Assembly: GCF_001014975.1 (NCBI RefSeq)
Contig: NZ_BBXA01000033.1
Location: 186,001-250,000, forward strand
DNA from: Novosphingobium sp. MD-1
Lineage (GTDB): Bacteria > Pseudomonadota > Alphaproteobacteria > Sphingomonadales > Sphingomonadaceae
Direction: 5' to 3'
Length of the DNA stretch: 64,000 bases
Shown here: one piece after another, positions 1 through 11,098 of the stretch
How positions within the stretch are numbered: the first letter of the stretch is position 1
Layout of the letters: the number at the start of each line of letters is the position of its first letter
Program-made: the position numbers and the translations under genes
The notes under the pieces: generated by a model
The model's database searches: none
Seen by the model: only the letters and a program-made list of their open reading frames with translations
Told to the model about the DNA's origin: nothing

Positions 1-767
1 GGATAGGGATTGCGCCGGGCGGGCTTGGTCTCGACCTCCTCGACGCGGAACGTGGCGCCTTCCACTGCCGCCTTGGCGCGCATCGCTACGCCTTCGTCGC
101 CCAGGCTCAGGCGATCGAGCTTTTCACCATCGAACCGCACCAGCCGGGCCTGGAACTCGGTGCCGCCCTGCTCCAGCCGCGCGACGACCGACCAGTATTC
201 CTGCGCACGGAACGATTCGATCTCGCGCTCGCGCTCCACGATCAGCCGCAGCGCCACCGACTGTACGCGGCCGGCGGACTTGGCGCCCGGCAGCTTGCGC
301 CACAGCACGGGCGAGAGCGTGAAGCCGAACAGGTAATCCAGCGCGCGGCGGGCCAGATAGGCATCGATCAGGTCCTGATCGAGCGCGCGCGGGTGCTGCA
401 TCGCCTCGGTCACGGTGGCCTTGGTGATGGCGTTGAAGGTGACTCGCTCCACCTCCTTGGGCAGGGCGCGGCGCTTCGAAAGCAGTTCGCGGACGTGCCA
501 GGAAATCGCCTCGCCCTCGCGATCGGGGTCGGTGGCGAGAATCAGGCGGTCGGCTTCCTTCGCGGCATCGGTGATCGCCTTCACGCGCGATTGCTTGTCG
601 CCGTAAAGTTCCCAGTCCATCGCGAAGTCTTCGTCCGGGCGGACGGAGCCGTCCTTCACGGGCAGGTCGCGGACGTGACCGTAGGAGGCGAGAACCTTGT
701 AGCCGGGGCCAAGGTACTTCTCGATGGTTTTGGCCTTGGCCGGCGATTCAACAATGACAAGCTGCAT
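1..767 (-). CDS. topA: DNA topoisomerase I, N-terminal part (cut by window edge)
   Basis: Type IA topoisomerase that relaxes negatively supercoiled DNA through a 5'-phosphotyrosine intermediate. The ATG at 767 opens MQLVIVESPAKAKTIEKYLG, the standard TopA Toprim start, and the metal-binding ATDPDREGEAI motif follows at about residue 95. About 255 codons are visible; the catalytic tyrosine domain and zinc ribbons lie beyond the left edge. It follows plsY-dprA on the same strand, with three small envelope genes between. A CGCGTA-TGTG-TACGCG palindrome lies at 789-804, just upstream. Confidence 0.96.
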   Translation of the reverse strand, partial: MQLVIVESPAKAKTIEKYLGPGYKVLASYGHVRDLPVKDGSVRPDEDFAMDWELYGDKQSRVKAITDAAKEADRLILATDPDREGEAISWHVRELLSKRRALPKEVERVTFNAITKATVTEAMQHPRALDQDLIDAYLARRALDYLFGFTLSPVLWRKLPGAKSAGRVQSVALRLIVEREREIESFRAQEYWSVVARLEQGGTEFQARLVRFDGEKLDRLSLGDEGVAMRAKAAVEGATFRVEEVETKPARRNPY

Positions 768-888
768 GGCGGGTATATCGTGACCTTACGCGTATGTGTA
801 CGCGCGAGGGTGGCGATGCCGCACGCCGATCGTCAAGCCTTGCCTTGCGCCGATCATCCCACTGCCTTGATCGTCACGAACAAAGGCG

Positions 889-1572
889 TCACCCGAACAC
901 CTCGGCCAGCCGGTTGTCCGAATGGCCAAGCAGCCGGTAGAGCGCGAGCGTCAACGCGGTTCCGCCCACCGCCATCAGCGCGGCCACCGCGTTGCCGAGA
1001 ATGGTCCCTCCGACTCCTGCGGTGATCGACGGACCGGACAGCGCGGAAGCCAGCCCTTGGGCAACGCCCACGCCCGCCAGCGGCACCACCAGCAACACCA
1101 GGCAGATCACATAGAACAGCGCGATCGACACCATCGAGGCGCGGGTGTGCCGCCAGCTTGCGCCCATCGCTTCGGTCGCGCGCATTCCCTGGCCGATGAT
1201 GTAGGGCCAGGTCAGCGACCAGCGCGCCAGCAACAGCAGGCCCGGAACGATCAACAGAGCGAAACCGAGCATCATGCCCAGTGTGGTGAGAATGCTGGCG
1301 CCGACGACCGAGAGATAGCGTCTGCCCGTGACGGAAGGGGACAGCAGCCCATCCGCTGCAAGCATCTGCTCCATCAGATGATACTGGATCAGGAACGAGG
1401 CGATCGTACCGCCAAACTGCCCCCCGCTATCCCCGAGCAGGACATCGACGATCGAGGTGACCGCCACGATGCCAAGCCCCGCAAGCAGCGAAAGGCGGGC
1501 ATGGCGGGTCAGGGTGCCGCCGAACTCGGAAAAGATCTCGCTTACGCTGACTTTCCGTTCTCCGTCCGCCAT
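889..1572 (-). CDS. Multi-pass inner-membrane protein of unknown function
   Basis: About 227 residues. A short polar N-terminus is followed by roughly five to six hydrophobic segments, for example LLAGLGIVAVTSIVDVLL and MLGFALLIVPGLLLLARW. The layout (GRRYLSVVGASI, then WSLTWPYIIGQGM) resembles glycerophosphodiester-phosphodiesterase membrane-domain or DUF975-like proteins, but I cannot name a function. Two starts are possible (ATG 1590 or ATG 1572). I prefer 1572 because AAGGA precedes it at a workable distance, while 1590 would sit 2 nt from the preceding stop. It is probably co-transcribed with the secreted protein upstream. Confidence 0.75.
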   Translation of the reverse strand: MADGERKVSVSEIFSEFGGTLTRHARLSLLAGLGIVAVTSIVDVLLGDSGGQFGGTIASFLIQYHLMEQMLAADGLLSPSVTGRRYLSVVGASILTTLGMMLGFALLIVPGLLLLARWSLTWPYIIGQGMRATEAMGASWRHTRASMVSIALFYVICLVLLVVPLAGVGVAQGLASALSGPSITAGVGGTILGNAVAALMAVGGTALTLALYRLLGHSDNRLAEVFG

Positions 1573-1592
1573 GCAACCCCGTCCTTCCATTC

Positions 1593-2597
1593 CTAGCGCA
1601 GAGAGACGATCTGCCCCACCATCTGGTCGTTCGCGAGCGCGGCCGCCTTGGCCGCCCCCTGTTCGTAATTGCCAGGCTTGGCGGTGAACTCGAACTTGCG
1701 CGTCTTGCCGAAGCGCATCCCGCCGAAGCCCATCGCCGCCATTACCCCGCCACCGACGTTGGCCGCCGCCTGCGTGGTCTTGTCGAGGTTGCTGGACGCA
1801 TCCTGCTTGTCAACGAAATCTCCATCCACCGACACGCCCCGGTTGAGCGTGACCGTTACGGTCTTGCCGTTCGGCCCCAGCGCCGTCATCCGCGAATAGC
1901 CTGGCGTGACGGAAAGGTTGGCGTTGACCTCCAGCCCGCCGAAGCTGAACGCGCCAGGCCGCTTCTGGTCGGAAAAGTCGATCAGGTAGGTTACGTCCAG
2001 CACAGGTACGCCGGCCGCCTTGGCGTAGTTCGACAGCGCGCCGCTGGCCTGCCCGGCTGACATGTTGAGGCCAATGCTGGACATGCCGCTACCGGTGAAA
2101 TCGCCCGGCAGCAGGATCAGCGTGGGCAGCACCGTGGGCTTCATGTAGGTGGCCTTGCCCTTGCTGCCCTTTTCAAGCTGGATGCCGACTTCGACCGGCG
2201 GCTGCTGTCCGTGCGGGTTGGCCAGGGCCGGCGACGCAAAAACGGCGGCCGGGTCCTGCACCGTCAGGCCGGCGGCATTCAGCTTTGCGACGAAATCGGC
2301 GTAGGCCGCGTCGGCGATCGACTGCATCATTTCCGGGGTGACGCCTACGAGCGAACTCTTGGCCTTGGTCGCCCCTCCGAACGCCCCCATCAGGCCGCCC
2401 GAGGCCTTGGTCTGATCGGTCGATTCGAAAATGAAGCCAACGTTGAACGCGGCAATGGCGACCTGCGAGGCGCCTTTCACCGCATCCTTGCCCTGTACCT
2501 TTACCGGTGCGTCATCTCCCGCCCAGGCAACGGTGGGCGCGGTCATCAGGAAGCCTGCCGCCGCAACGGCAAGCACAAACGTATTGCGGAAATTCAT
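1593..2597 (-). CDS. Secreted (periplasmic) protein of unknown function
   Basis: About 334 residues. A clear Sec signal peptide (MNFRNTFVLAVAAAGFLMTA, cleavage likely after TVAWA) precedes a Gly/Ala/Ser-rich soluble body with no enzyme motif I recognise. The ATG at 2597 is chosen over the in-frame ATG at 2618 because GGGGGA sits 5 nt before it and the signal peptide starts there. It is followed 20 nt later by the membrane-protein gene, so the two may form an envelope pair. Confidence 0.75.
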   Translation of the reverse strand: MNFRNTFVLAVAAAGFLMTAPTVAWAGDDAPVKVQGKDAVKGASQVAIAAFNVGFIFESTDQTKASGGLMGAFGGATKAKSSLVGVTPEMMQSIADAAYADFVAKLNAAGLTVQDPAAVFASPALANPHGQQPPVEVGIQLEKGSKGKATYMKPTVLPTLILLPGDFTGSGMSSIGLNMSAGQASGALSNYAKAAGVPVLDVTYLIDFSDQKRPGAFSFGGLEVNANLSVTPGYSRMTALGPNGKTVTVTLNRGVSVDGDFVDKQDASSNLDKTTQAAANVGGGVMAAMGFGGMRFGKTRKFEFTAKPGNYEQGAAKAAALANDQMVGQIVSLR

Positions 2598-2710
2598 GAT
2601 AGTCCCCCATCCCGACAATCTTCCGCGACCCGTTTATGTTGCGAAACATTACGATGGGACGGAGCGCACGCAAGCGGATTTCACGAAAAGTAAGAGCAGC
2701 GGTCGGAAAA

Positions 2711-3058
2711 TCAGGCCGTCTTCCGCCAGGCCAGCAGGAAACCAAGCCCGAGCAGCACGTCGATCGCCGCGAACACGGCCACGGCCGGCACGGCCCTCCC
2801 CTGCGCGAACAGCGCCAGCGCCGGCAGGCCAAACACCAGCTTTTCCCCCACCGCGCATGGCATCAAGGCCCGATAGCGCGCCGGATCACCGCCAATGATC
2901 CAGAACACCGCCTGGAACACCAGCGCCACCCCGATGAAACCCAAAGAGACTTCCGCGCCGCGTTCGGGCAGCGGCGCGAGATAGAGCGGCGCGAGCACCA
3001 CGATCCCGTAGATCGCCGCCCAGCGGAACATCCGGCGTGCGAAACGGTGATCCTGCAT
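2711..3058 (-). CDS. Small four-helix membrane protein, hypothetical
   Basis: 115 residues with about four hydrophobic helices: WAAIYGIVVLAPLYLAPL, LGFIGVALVFQAVFWIIGG, KLVFGLPALALFA and AVFAAIDVLLGLGFLLAW. There is a good ribosome site (GGGGAGAGG) 3 nt before the ATG. It begins 29 nt after dprA ends and probably belongs to the plsY-dprA transcript. Similar short membrane proteins of unknown role are common in sphingomonads; I do not assign a function. Confidence 0.7.
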   Translation of the reverse strand: MQDHRFARRMFRWAAIYGIVVLAPLYLAPLPERGAEVSLGFIGVALVFQAVFWIIGGDPARYRALMPCAVGEKLVFGLPALALFAQGRAVPAVAVFAAIDVLLGLGFLLAWRKTA

Positions 3059-3087
3059 CGTACCTCTCCCCAGTCCCTTGTTGCCTC

Positions 3088-4233
3088 TTACACCAGCGAA
3101 ACGCGGCCGGCGGCATGGCGCACAAGCCGTCCGGCGATTTCCAGCTCGATCAGCGCCATCTGCACCGCACCCGGCGATGCGCCGCTCTGCCGGACGAGCT
3201 CGTCGACCGCGACGGGAGCAGCGCCCAGCAGGGCCTCGATATCGGCGGGCGCTTCCTCCTCCGGGAAGGATGGCGCAAGGGCTTCCGGCTCGCGCAGCAG
3301 CGATCGCGGCGCGCCGCCGAAGTCCCGCAGCAATTCCAGCACGTCCTCCGGCGATTGCACCAGCACCGCGCCGTCCCGGATCAGCTGGTTGCAGCCGTGC
3401 GAGCGGCTATCGAGCGGGGAGCCGGGGATGGCCATGACCTCGCGCCCCGCCTCCCCCGCCAGCCGCGCGGTGATCAGCGAGCCGGACTTCGGCGCGGCCT
3501 CCACCACCAGCGTGCCTGTGGCGAGGCCCGCGATGATGCGGTTGCGGTGCGGAAAATGGCGCGCGAGTGGTTCGGTGCCGGGCGGCATCTCGGCGATCAG
3601 CAGGCCCTTTTCCGCCACCTCGTCCTGCAAGGCGGCGTTTTCGGGCGGATAGGCGATGTCGATCCCGCTGGCGATGACGCCCACGGTGCCGCCGCCGTCG
3701 GCCATGGCGGCCAGCGCGCCCCGGTGCGCCGCGGCATCGATCCCGCGCGCAAGGCCGGAAATCACGGCGCAGCCAGCGCCCGCCAGCGCAGCGCCGAAAT
3801 CGCGCGCCAGCTTGACCGCGCCGGCCGAGGCATTGCGCGCGCCGACGATGGCGACCGAAGGGCGCCGCAACAGCGCGTCGTCGCCGCGCACGGTCAAGAT
3901 CGGCGGCGGGCTGTCCAGCGCGGCCAGCAGCGCGGGATAGGCGGGGGAATCGTGAAAGAGATAGCGCGCGCCCAGCTGGCGGACCCGCGCGATCTCCGCG
4001 CTGATGCGCTCTTCGGGCGTGGGGACCACGCGCCCGCCACCGCGCGCCGCCAGTTCGGGTACGGCTTCGAGGGCGGCCACCGCGCTGCCATACCGCCGCA
4101 GCAGATGAAAGTAGCTGGCAGGCCCGATGTGCGGTGTGCGCAGCAGGCGGATTCGAGCGAAAGCCTCCTCACGCGCAAGGGCGAACGGGGTATCGGCGGG
4201 CCGCGCAGGATCGGGCACGCCGCGCGCGCTCAC
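3088..4233 (-). CDS. dprA: DNA-processing protein DprA (natural transformation)
   Basis: DprA/Smf loads RecA on incoming single-stranded DNA during transformation. This protein is about 381 residues. It shows the Rossmann-like fold with VAIVGARNAS near residue 130, SGLARGIDAAAH, GTVGVIASGIDIAYPPEN and GSLITARLAGE, followed by a C-terminal winged-helix region (about 325-381). The open frame extends upstream to 4542, but that part is a shadow of plsY. I take the GTG at 4233, which overlaps the plsY stop as GTGA and implies translational coupling. Confidence 0.92.
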   Translation of the reverse strand: MSARGVPDPARPADTPFALAREEAFARIRLLRTPHIGPASYFHLLRRYGSAVAALEAVPELAARGGGRVVPTPEERISAEIARVRQLGARYLFHDSPAYPALLAALDSPPPILTVRGDDALLRRPSVAIVGARNASAGAVKLARDFGAALAGAGCAVISGLARGIDAAAHRGALAAMADGGGTVGVIASGIDIAYPPENAALQDEVAEKGLLIAEMPPGTEPLARHFPHRNRIIAGLATGTLVVEAAPKSGSLITARLAGEAGREVMAIPGSPLDSRSHGCNQLIRDGAVLVQSPEDVLELLRDFGGAPRSLLREPEALAPSFPEEEAPADIEALLGAAPVAVDELVRQSGASPGAVQMALIELEIAGRLVRHAAGRVSLV

Positions 4234-4844
4234 TTGGCGCTGCCGCTCCCCGAACCAACCCGGGGTTCGGTGCCCGCGCGCAGCCGGGCGATGTTGGCGC
4301 GGTGAAGCCACAGGATCATCACCGCCAGCACCGCGAGAACGGGGGCGTACTGCCCATAGCCCGCCGCGAACGCTGCCAGCGGGGCGGCCAGCGCGGCGCA
4401 CATACCGCCCAGCGAGGAAATGCGCGAGGCGAACAGCACGCCCAGCCACACCAGCGCATAGGCAAGGCCGATCGGCCAGGCGAGCGCGAGCGAAATGCCC
4501 ATCATCGTGGCCACGCCCTTGCCACCCTTGAACCGCAGCCACACCGGGAAGCAGTGCCCGATCACCGCGAAGAACGCCGCCAGCGCTTCCGTGCCGGGCC
4601 AGACGTGCCGGGCCAGAAGCACGGCCAGCGCACCCTTTGCCAGATCCAGCAGCAGCGTGCCCGCCGCCAGCCCCTTGTTCCCGGTGCGCAGCACGTTGGT
4701 AGCGCCGATATTGCCCGAACCGATGCTGCGCAGATCCCCCGCACCGGCCAGGCGCGTGAGAATCAGCCCGAACGGAATTGAACCGAGCGCATAGGCGGCG
4801 AGCGAGGCGAGCAGGGCATCCACGACGGCACTCTTACAATTCAT
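4230..4844 (-). CDS. plsY: Glycerol-3-phosphate acyltransferase PlsY
   Basis: An inner-membrane enzyme that transfers the acyl group of acyl-phosphate to glycerol-3-phosphate, the first step of phospholipid synthesis. It has 204 residues with several transmembrane helices. The PlsY signature loops are present: GSGNIGATNVLRTGNK (about 40-55) and GHCFPVWLRFKGGKGVAT (about 100-117). The ATG at 4844 starts a natural hydrophobic N-terminus (MNCKSAVVDALLASLAAYAL); the longer open frame is not expected. It diverges from murI with an 86-bp gap. Confidence 0.93.
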   Translation of the reverse strand: MNCKSAVVDALLASLAAYALGSIPFGLILTRLAGAGDLRSIGSGNIGATNVLRTGNKGLAAGTLLLDLAKGALAVLLARHVWPGTEALAAFFAVIGHCFPVWLRFKGGKGVATMMGISLALAWPIGLAYALVWLGVLFASRISSLGGMCAALAAPLAAFAAGYGQYAPVLAVLAVMILWLHRANIARLRAGTEPRVGSGSGSAK

Positions 4845-4930
4845 CGCGCGGGTTCGGAAAGGGGCGTCTTTCCTTTTCAGTTCGGAAACCGATAGAAGGG
4901 ACCAGAGCCAGCAAAGGAAACCCGACAGGC

Positions 4931-5779
4931 GTGACAGCAACAGCCACGACAATACGGGCCGGGCAACCGGCCAGACCCGCCGAAGTCGATGCCTCGGCGC
5001 CGTTGCTGGTGTTCGATTCCGGCGTGGGCGGGCTTTCGGTGCTGCGCAAGATCCGCGCGCTCCTGCCCGATGCGCCGGTGATCTACGCCGCCGACAACGC
5101 CGGCCTGCCCTATGGCACCAAGACCGAGGCGCAGATCGCTGCGCGCGTTTCCGGCCTGCTGGGCCGCATGACCGAACGCTTTCGCCCGCGCCTTGTCTGC
5201 ATCGCCTGCAACACCGCCTCCACCATCGCGCTCGCTTCGGTGCGCGAGGTGCTGGAAGTGCCGATCGTGGGCACCGTGCCGGCGATCAAGCCGGCGGCGG
5301 CAATGACGCGGACCGGCGTGATCGGCCTGCTCGGCACCGAAGCCACGATCCGGCAGGTCTACGTCGACCGGCTGGAAGCCGAATTCGCGGCGGGCAAGAC
5401 CCTGCTGCGCCACGGCGCGCCGGAACTGGTGCAGGCGGCCGAAGCGCAATTGCGCGGCAAACCGGTCGATCCGGCGGTCTATGCCCGCGTCGCCGCCGCG
5501 CTGCGCGCCATGCCCGGCGGCGACAGGATCGATACGGTGGTGCTGGCCTGCACGCATTTCCCGCTGGTGCAGCCGGAACTGGCGCACGCTTTCGGCGGAG
5601 ACGTGCGGTTCATCGATGGATCGGACGGCATCGCCCGACGGGTCGCCGCATTGACTGAAGGGCAGAACTGGAACCGCGAGCAGGACGACGTTGCGCTGTT
5701 CACGCGCGGGGGGCAGGATGTGGAACGCCTGCGGCCCGCTCTGGCGGCCTATGGCCTGGGCCGCGTTGCTATACTTTAG
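4931..5779 (+). CDS. murI: Glutamate racemase
   Basis: A cytoplasmic cofactor-independent enzyme that converts L- to D-glutamate for peptidoglycan. Family motifs are intact: LLVFDSGVGGLSVL at the N-terminus with the active-site Asp, CIACNTAS (first catalytic Cys) and VLACTHFPLV (second catalytic Cys). The GTG at 4931 gives 282 residues, close to the family norm; AAGGAAA lies about 12 nt upstream. The open frame continues upstream to 4778 but that part would overlap plsY. It is divergent from plsY. Confidence 0.93.
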   Translation: MTATATTIRAGQPARPAEVDASAPLLVFDSGVGGLSVLRKIRALLPDAPVIYAADNAGLPYGTKTEAQIAARVSGLLGRMTERFRPRLVCIACNTASTIALASVREVLEVPIVGTVPAIKPAAAMTRTGVIGLLGTEATIRQVYVDRLEAEFAAGKTLLRHGAPELVQAAEAQLRGKPVDPAVYARVAAALRAMPGGDRIDTVVLACTHFPLVQPELAHAFGGDVRFIDGSDGIARRVAALTEGQNWNREQDDVALFTRGGQDVERLRPALAAYGLGRVAIL

Positions 5780-5808
5780 GCGCGCGCTTCAAAAGGGGGG
5801 GACGGTTC

Positions 5809-6831
5809 TTGCGCACGGGATGGAAGATCGCTGCTGTCCTGTTGCTCGCCGTGGTGGGCGCGGCCTACTGGCTGCTGATCGACAACCGCACCGGGCCCAT
5901 CGCCGAACGCCCGATCGACATCGCCGCGCTGCGTCACGCAGCGGCTGCGATGCCAGGGCCGCGCCCGGATGCGATCGATCTTGAAATCGTGGCGCAGGGC
6001 ACCTCGCCCGCCACGCTGCTGGTTGCGGGCGGCGGTTTCGGCAAGGCGGGGATCGCGGCGGCGGCGTTCCGCGTGCGCGGCCCCGGCGGGACGGTGCTGA
6101 TCGACAGCGGTCTGACGCGCGAACAGGCCGGGAAGCTCGACATGACCGACTACGACGCCGCCGCGCAGCAGCGCGTCGAGGCCGCGATGGACTCGGCTGA
6201 CCGCATCGTCTTCACGCACGAACACTACGATCACATCGGCGGCTTTGCAGCTTCGCGCGGCATGGCCAGCAACGCGGCGAAGCTGTTCCTGCCTCGCACG
6301 CAGTATCTCCCGCTAGCGGCGGAGCTTGGCCGCGCGGGCAAGAGCGCACAAGCCCTGCCGCCGCCGGTCGAGCGGCAGGGCGCGACGGCGCTCGCACCCG
6401 GAGTCGCAGTCATGCCGATGCCGGGGCACACGCCGGGATCGCAACTGATCTACGTGGCGCTGGCCAGCGGGCGCGAATATCTGTTCCCTGGCGACGTGAC
6501 CTCGATGGAACGGAACCTGTCCGAAACACGGGGGCGTTCGCGACTTGTCGCGGATTGGCTTGCTCCAGAGAACCGCAGGGCGGTGATCGGCTGGATCAAG
6601 GGCCTGCGCACGCTGCAGGCGCGCACGCCGGGCCTGACCATCGCTTTTCAGCATGATCGCGACTGGCTTTTGCGCCAGCGCAATGACGGTGCCTTCCATA
6701 TCGGCTTCGGCGATCCCGCACGGGTGCAGGCGCGAAAACCGGCTGGCCAAGCACAAACAACAAGCGTACAAGCCGCGCCATTCGCCGATGGCCCGGCATT
6801 TTCGAGCCTGACACAAGGAGCGGCGGGGTGA
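5809..6831 (+). CDS. Membrane-anchored metallo-beta-lactamase-fold hydrolase
   Basis: 340 residues. An N-terminal hydrophobic segment (WKIAAVLLLAVVGAAYWLLI) likely anchors or exports it. The MBL fold is shown by THEHYDHIGG (H-x-H-x-D-H zinc motif, about residues 143-152), PMPGHTPGSQ and FPGDVTSM. The physiological substrate is unknown. It starts at TTG 5809 behind a G-rich Shine-Dalgarno; the nearby ATG is out of frame. Its stop overlaps the hemA start (GTGA), so the two are translationally coupled. Confidence 0.85.
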   Translation: MRTGWKIAAVLLLAVVGAAYWLLIDNRTGPIAERPIDIAALRHAAAAMPGPRPDAIDLEIVAQGTSPATLLVAGGGFGKAGIAAAAFRVRGPGGTVLIDSGLTREQAGKLDMTDYDAAAQQRVEAAMDSADRIVFTHEHYDHIGGFAASRGMASNAAKLFLPRTQYLPLAAELGRAGKSAQALPPPVERQGATALAPGVAVMPMPGHTPGSQLIYVALASGREYLFPGDVTSMERNLSETRGRSRLVADWLAPENRRAVIGWIKGLRTLQARTPGLTIAFQHDRDWLLRQRNDGAFHIGFGDPARVQARKPAGQAQTTSVQAAPFADGPAFSSLTQGAAG

Positions 6832-8048
6832 ATTACGATCAAGTTTTCGACCAGGCGATCGACCGTCTGCATTCCGAAGGCCGCTACCGGGTTTTCATCG
6901 ACATCCTCCGTAACAAGGGCGCTTACCCCAACGCCCGCTGCTTTGCCGGCCACAACGGCCCGAAGCCGATCACGGTGTGGTGTTCCAACGACTATCTCGC
7001 CATGGGCCAGCATCCCAAGGTGATCGCGGCGATGGAAGAAGCGCTGCATGACGTGGGCGCCGGTTCCGGCGGCACGCGCAACATCGGCGGCAACACGCAC
7101 TACCACATCGAGCTGGAGCGCGAACTGGCCGACCTGCACGGCAAGGACGGCGCGCTGCTGTTCACCTCGGGCTATGTCTCGAACGATGCCACGCTGTCCA
7201 CGCTCGCCAAAATCCTGCCGGGCTGCGTGATCTTCTCGGACGAGCTGAACCACGCCAGCATGATCGCGGGCATCCGCAATTCGGGCTGCGAGAAGAAGGT
7301 GTTCCGTCACAATGACGTCGAGCACCTTGAAGAACTGCTCGCCGAAACCGATCCGGCGCTGCCCAAGCTGATCGCGTTCGAAAGCGTCTATTCGATGGAC
7401 GCCGACATCGCGCCGATCCACGCGATCTGCGACCTTGCCGAAAAGTACAACGCCCTCACCTACATCGACGAAGTCCACGCCGTGGGCATGTATGGCGCAC
7501 GCGGCGGCGGCATTTCGGAGCGGGACGAGGCGGCCAGCCGGATCGACATCATCGAGGGCACACTGGGCAAGGCCTTCGGCGTGATGGGTGGCTATATCGC
7601 GGCCGATACGCGGATCATCGACGTGATCCGTTCCTACGCGCCGGGCTTCATCTTCACCACCTCGCTCTCCCCGGTGCTGGTCGCCGGCGTGCTGGCGGCG
7701 GTGCGGCATCTCAAGGCGTCGAGCGTCGAGCGCGAGGCGCAGCAGGCGTCGGCCGCCACGCTCAAGCGCCTGTTCGCCGAAGCCGGTCTTCCGGTCATGC
7801 CGTCCTCCACGCACATCGTTCCGCTGATGGTCGGCGATCCGGTGCGCGCGAAGAAGGTCAGCGACATCCTGCTCGCCGAATACGGCGTCTATGTGCAGCC
7901 GATCAATTTCCCGACCGTGCCGCGCGGCACCGAACGCCTGCGCTTCACCCCCGGGCCGGCGCACACCGAAGCGATGATGCAAGACCTGACCGCTGCGCTC
8001 GTCGAAATCTGGGGCCGCCTCGACCTCGAAAAGCGCAAGGCCGCCTGA
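6828..8048 (+). CDS. hemA: 5-aminolevulinate synthase
   Basis: A PLP enzyme that condenses glycine with succinyl-CoA to 5-aminolevulinate, the alphaproteobacterial route to heme. It has 406 residues. The PLP-binding lysine is K248 in EGTLGKAFGVMGGY, with TFSGYVSND-type (LLFTSGYVSND), SDELNHASMI and YIDEVHAVGMYG motifs around it. It starts at GTG 6828, overlapping the stop of the MBL-fold gene. A 15-bp inverted repeat lies 20 nt after its stop and may act as its terminator or as an operator for the next gene. Confidence 0.96.
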   Translation: MNYDQVFDQAIDRLHSEGRYRVFIDILRNKGAYPNARCFAGHNGPKPITVWCSNDYLAMGQHPKVIAAMEEALHDVGAGSGGTRNIGGNTHYHIELERELADLHGKDGALLFTSGYVSNDATLSTLAKILPGCVIFSDELNHASMIAGIRNSGCEKKVFRHNDVEHLEELLAETDPALPKLIAFESVYSMDADIAPIHAICDLAEKYNALTYIDEVHAVGMYGARGGGISERDEAASRIDIIEGTLGKAFGVMGGYIAADTRIIDVIRSYAPGFIFTTSLSPVLVAGVLAAVRHLKASSVEREAQQASAATLKRLFAEAGLPVMPSSTHIVPLMVGDPVRAKKVSDILLAEYGVYVQPINFPTVPRGTERLRFTPGPAHTEAMMQDLTAALVEIWGRLDLEKRKAA

Positions 8049-8067
8049 TCCTCTCTCTTGCTCTCCG

Positions 8068-8105
8068 CCACCGACCGTTTAATCATGCGGTTAAACGGTC
8101 GGTGG
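8068..8105. promoter_or_regulatory. Perfect 15-bp inverted repeat between hemA and nitroreductase
   Basis: Arms CCACCGACCGTTTAA (8068-8082) and TTAAACGGTCGGTGG (8091-8105) are exact reverse complements with an 8-nt loop. No T-tract follows, which argues against a simple intrinsic terminator. The right arm ends 9 nt before the nitroreductase GTG and abuts its GGGAGAGGA ribosome site. A TetR/MarR-type operator or a translation-blocking hairpin are both plausible; this is inference. Confidence 0.6.
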
Positions 8106-8114
8106 GAGAGGACA

Positions 8115-8810
8115 GTGACAACACTTAACGGGCCTGGCTACGACGAGGTCGTCTATGGCCGCCGCAGCATTCGCGGCTTTCAGAAGAAACCGGTTCCGCG
8201 CGAACTGATCGAGGAAATCCTGGCGCTGGCGATCCGCGCGCCCTCCTCGCTCAACACGCAACCGTGGAATTTCACGGTCGTGACCGGCGCCCCGCTCGAC
8301 CGCATCCGCGCGGAAAACACCCGCCGCAATCTGGAAGGCGTTCCCGAAAGCCGGGAGTTCCGCAAGTTCGAGGTTTATGAAGGCGCGCACCGCGAACGGC
8401 AGGTGGAAATCGCCAAGCAACTGTTCGGCGCCATGGGTATCGCGCGCGAGGACAAGGAAAAGCGGCTGGACTGGGTGCTGCGCGGCTTCCGCCAGTTCGA
8501 CGCGCCGGTGTCCATCGTCGTTACGTATGACCGCGCGCTATTCGGCGGGGATATCGCCCCGTTCGATTGCGGCGCGGTAACGACGGCGCTGGTCAACGCG
8601 GCTTGGTCGCGCGGACTGGGCTGCGTGATCAACAGCCAGGGCATCATGCAAAGCCCGGTCGTGCGCGAACACGCGAAGATCGCCGACGATCAGGTCATCA
8701 TGATCTGCGTGGCGATGGGCTGGCCGGACGAGAGCTTCCCCGCCAACGCCGTGGTCTCGAAGCGCAAGTCGGTGGCCGAGGCGGCAACTTTCGTGGGGTT
8801 CGACGAATGA
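8115..8810 (+). CDS. Nitroreductase family flavoprotein
   Basis: An FMN-dependent NAD(P)H oxidoreductase of the nitroreductase fold, about 231 residues. Typical elements are YGRRSIRGFQKKPVPRELIEEIL, then APSSLNTQPWNF (FMN-contacting) and a C-terminal GLGCVINSQGI segment. The substrate (nitroaromatic, quinone or enone) cannot be told. I chose GTG 8115 because GGGAGAGGA sits just upstream; the longer frame from 8058 would run through the inverted repeat. Its transcript ends at the hairpin at 8814-8847, shared with convergent katG. Confidence 0.88.
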   Translation: MTTLNGPGYDEVVYGRRSIRGFQKKPVPRELIEEILALAIRAPSSLNTQPWNFTVVTGAPLDRIRAENTRRNLEGVPESREFRKFEVYEGAHRERQVEIAKQLFGAMGIAREDKEKRLDWVLRGFRQFDAPVSIVVTYDRALFGGDIAPFDCGAVTTALVNAAWSRGLGCVINSQGIMQSPVVREHAKIADDQVIMICVAMGWPDESFPANAVVSKRKSVAEAATFVGFDE

Positions 8811-8813
8811 CAG

Positions 8814-8847
8814 AAAGGCCGCGCTTCGCACCGGAAGCGCGGCCTTT
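8814..8847. terminator. Bidirectional terminator between nitroreductase and katG
   Basis: A perfect 14-bp stem, AAAGGCCGCGCTTC (8814-8827) pairing with GAAGCGCGGCCTTT (8834-8847), with a 6-nt loop, starting 3 nt after the nitroreductase stop and 22 nt before the katG stop. A/T ends on both sides suit transcripts from both convergent genes. Confidence 0.85.
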
Positions 8848-8869
8848 CCGCATGTGATCGCGCTTGCCG

Positions 8870-11098
<2,229 letters not shown>

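Noticed and set aside
789..804. CGCGTA-TGTG-TACGCG palindrome with a TATGTGTAC core near topA
   Set aside because: Resembles the GntR-type site in its centre, but the flanks (GCG instead of AAT) differ and topA is a housekeeping gene; probably chance.
389..1025. Plus-strand frames over topA and the membrane-protein gene
   Set aside because: They lie opposite TopA Toprim sequence and show only mirrored-composition protein.
6648..7982. 444-codon minus-strand frame opposite hemA
   Set aside because: Shadow of the well-supported hemA.
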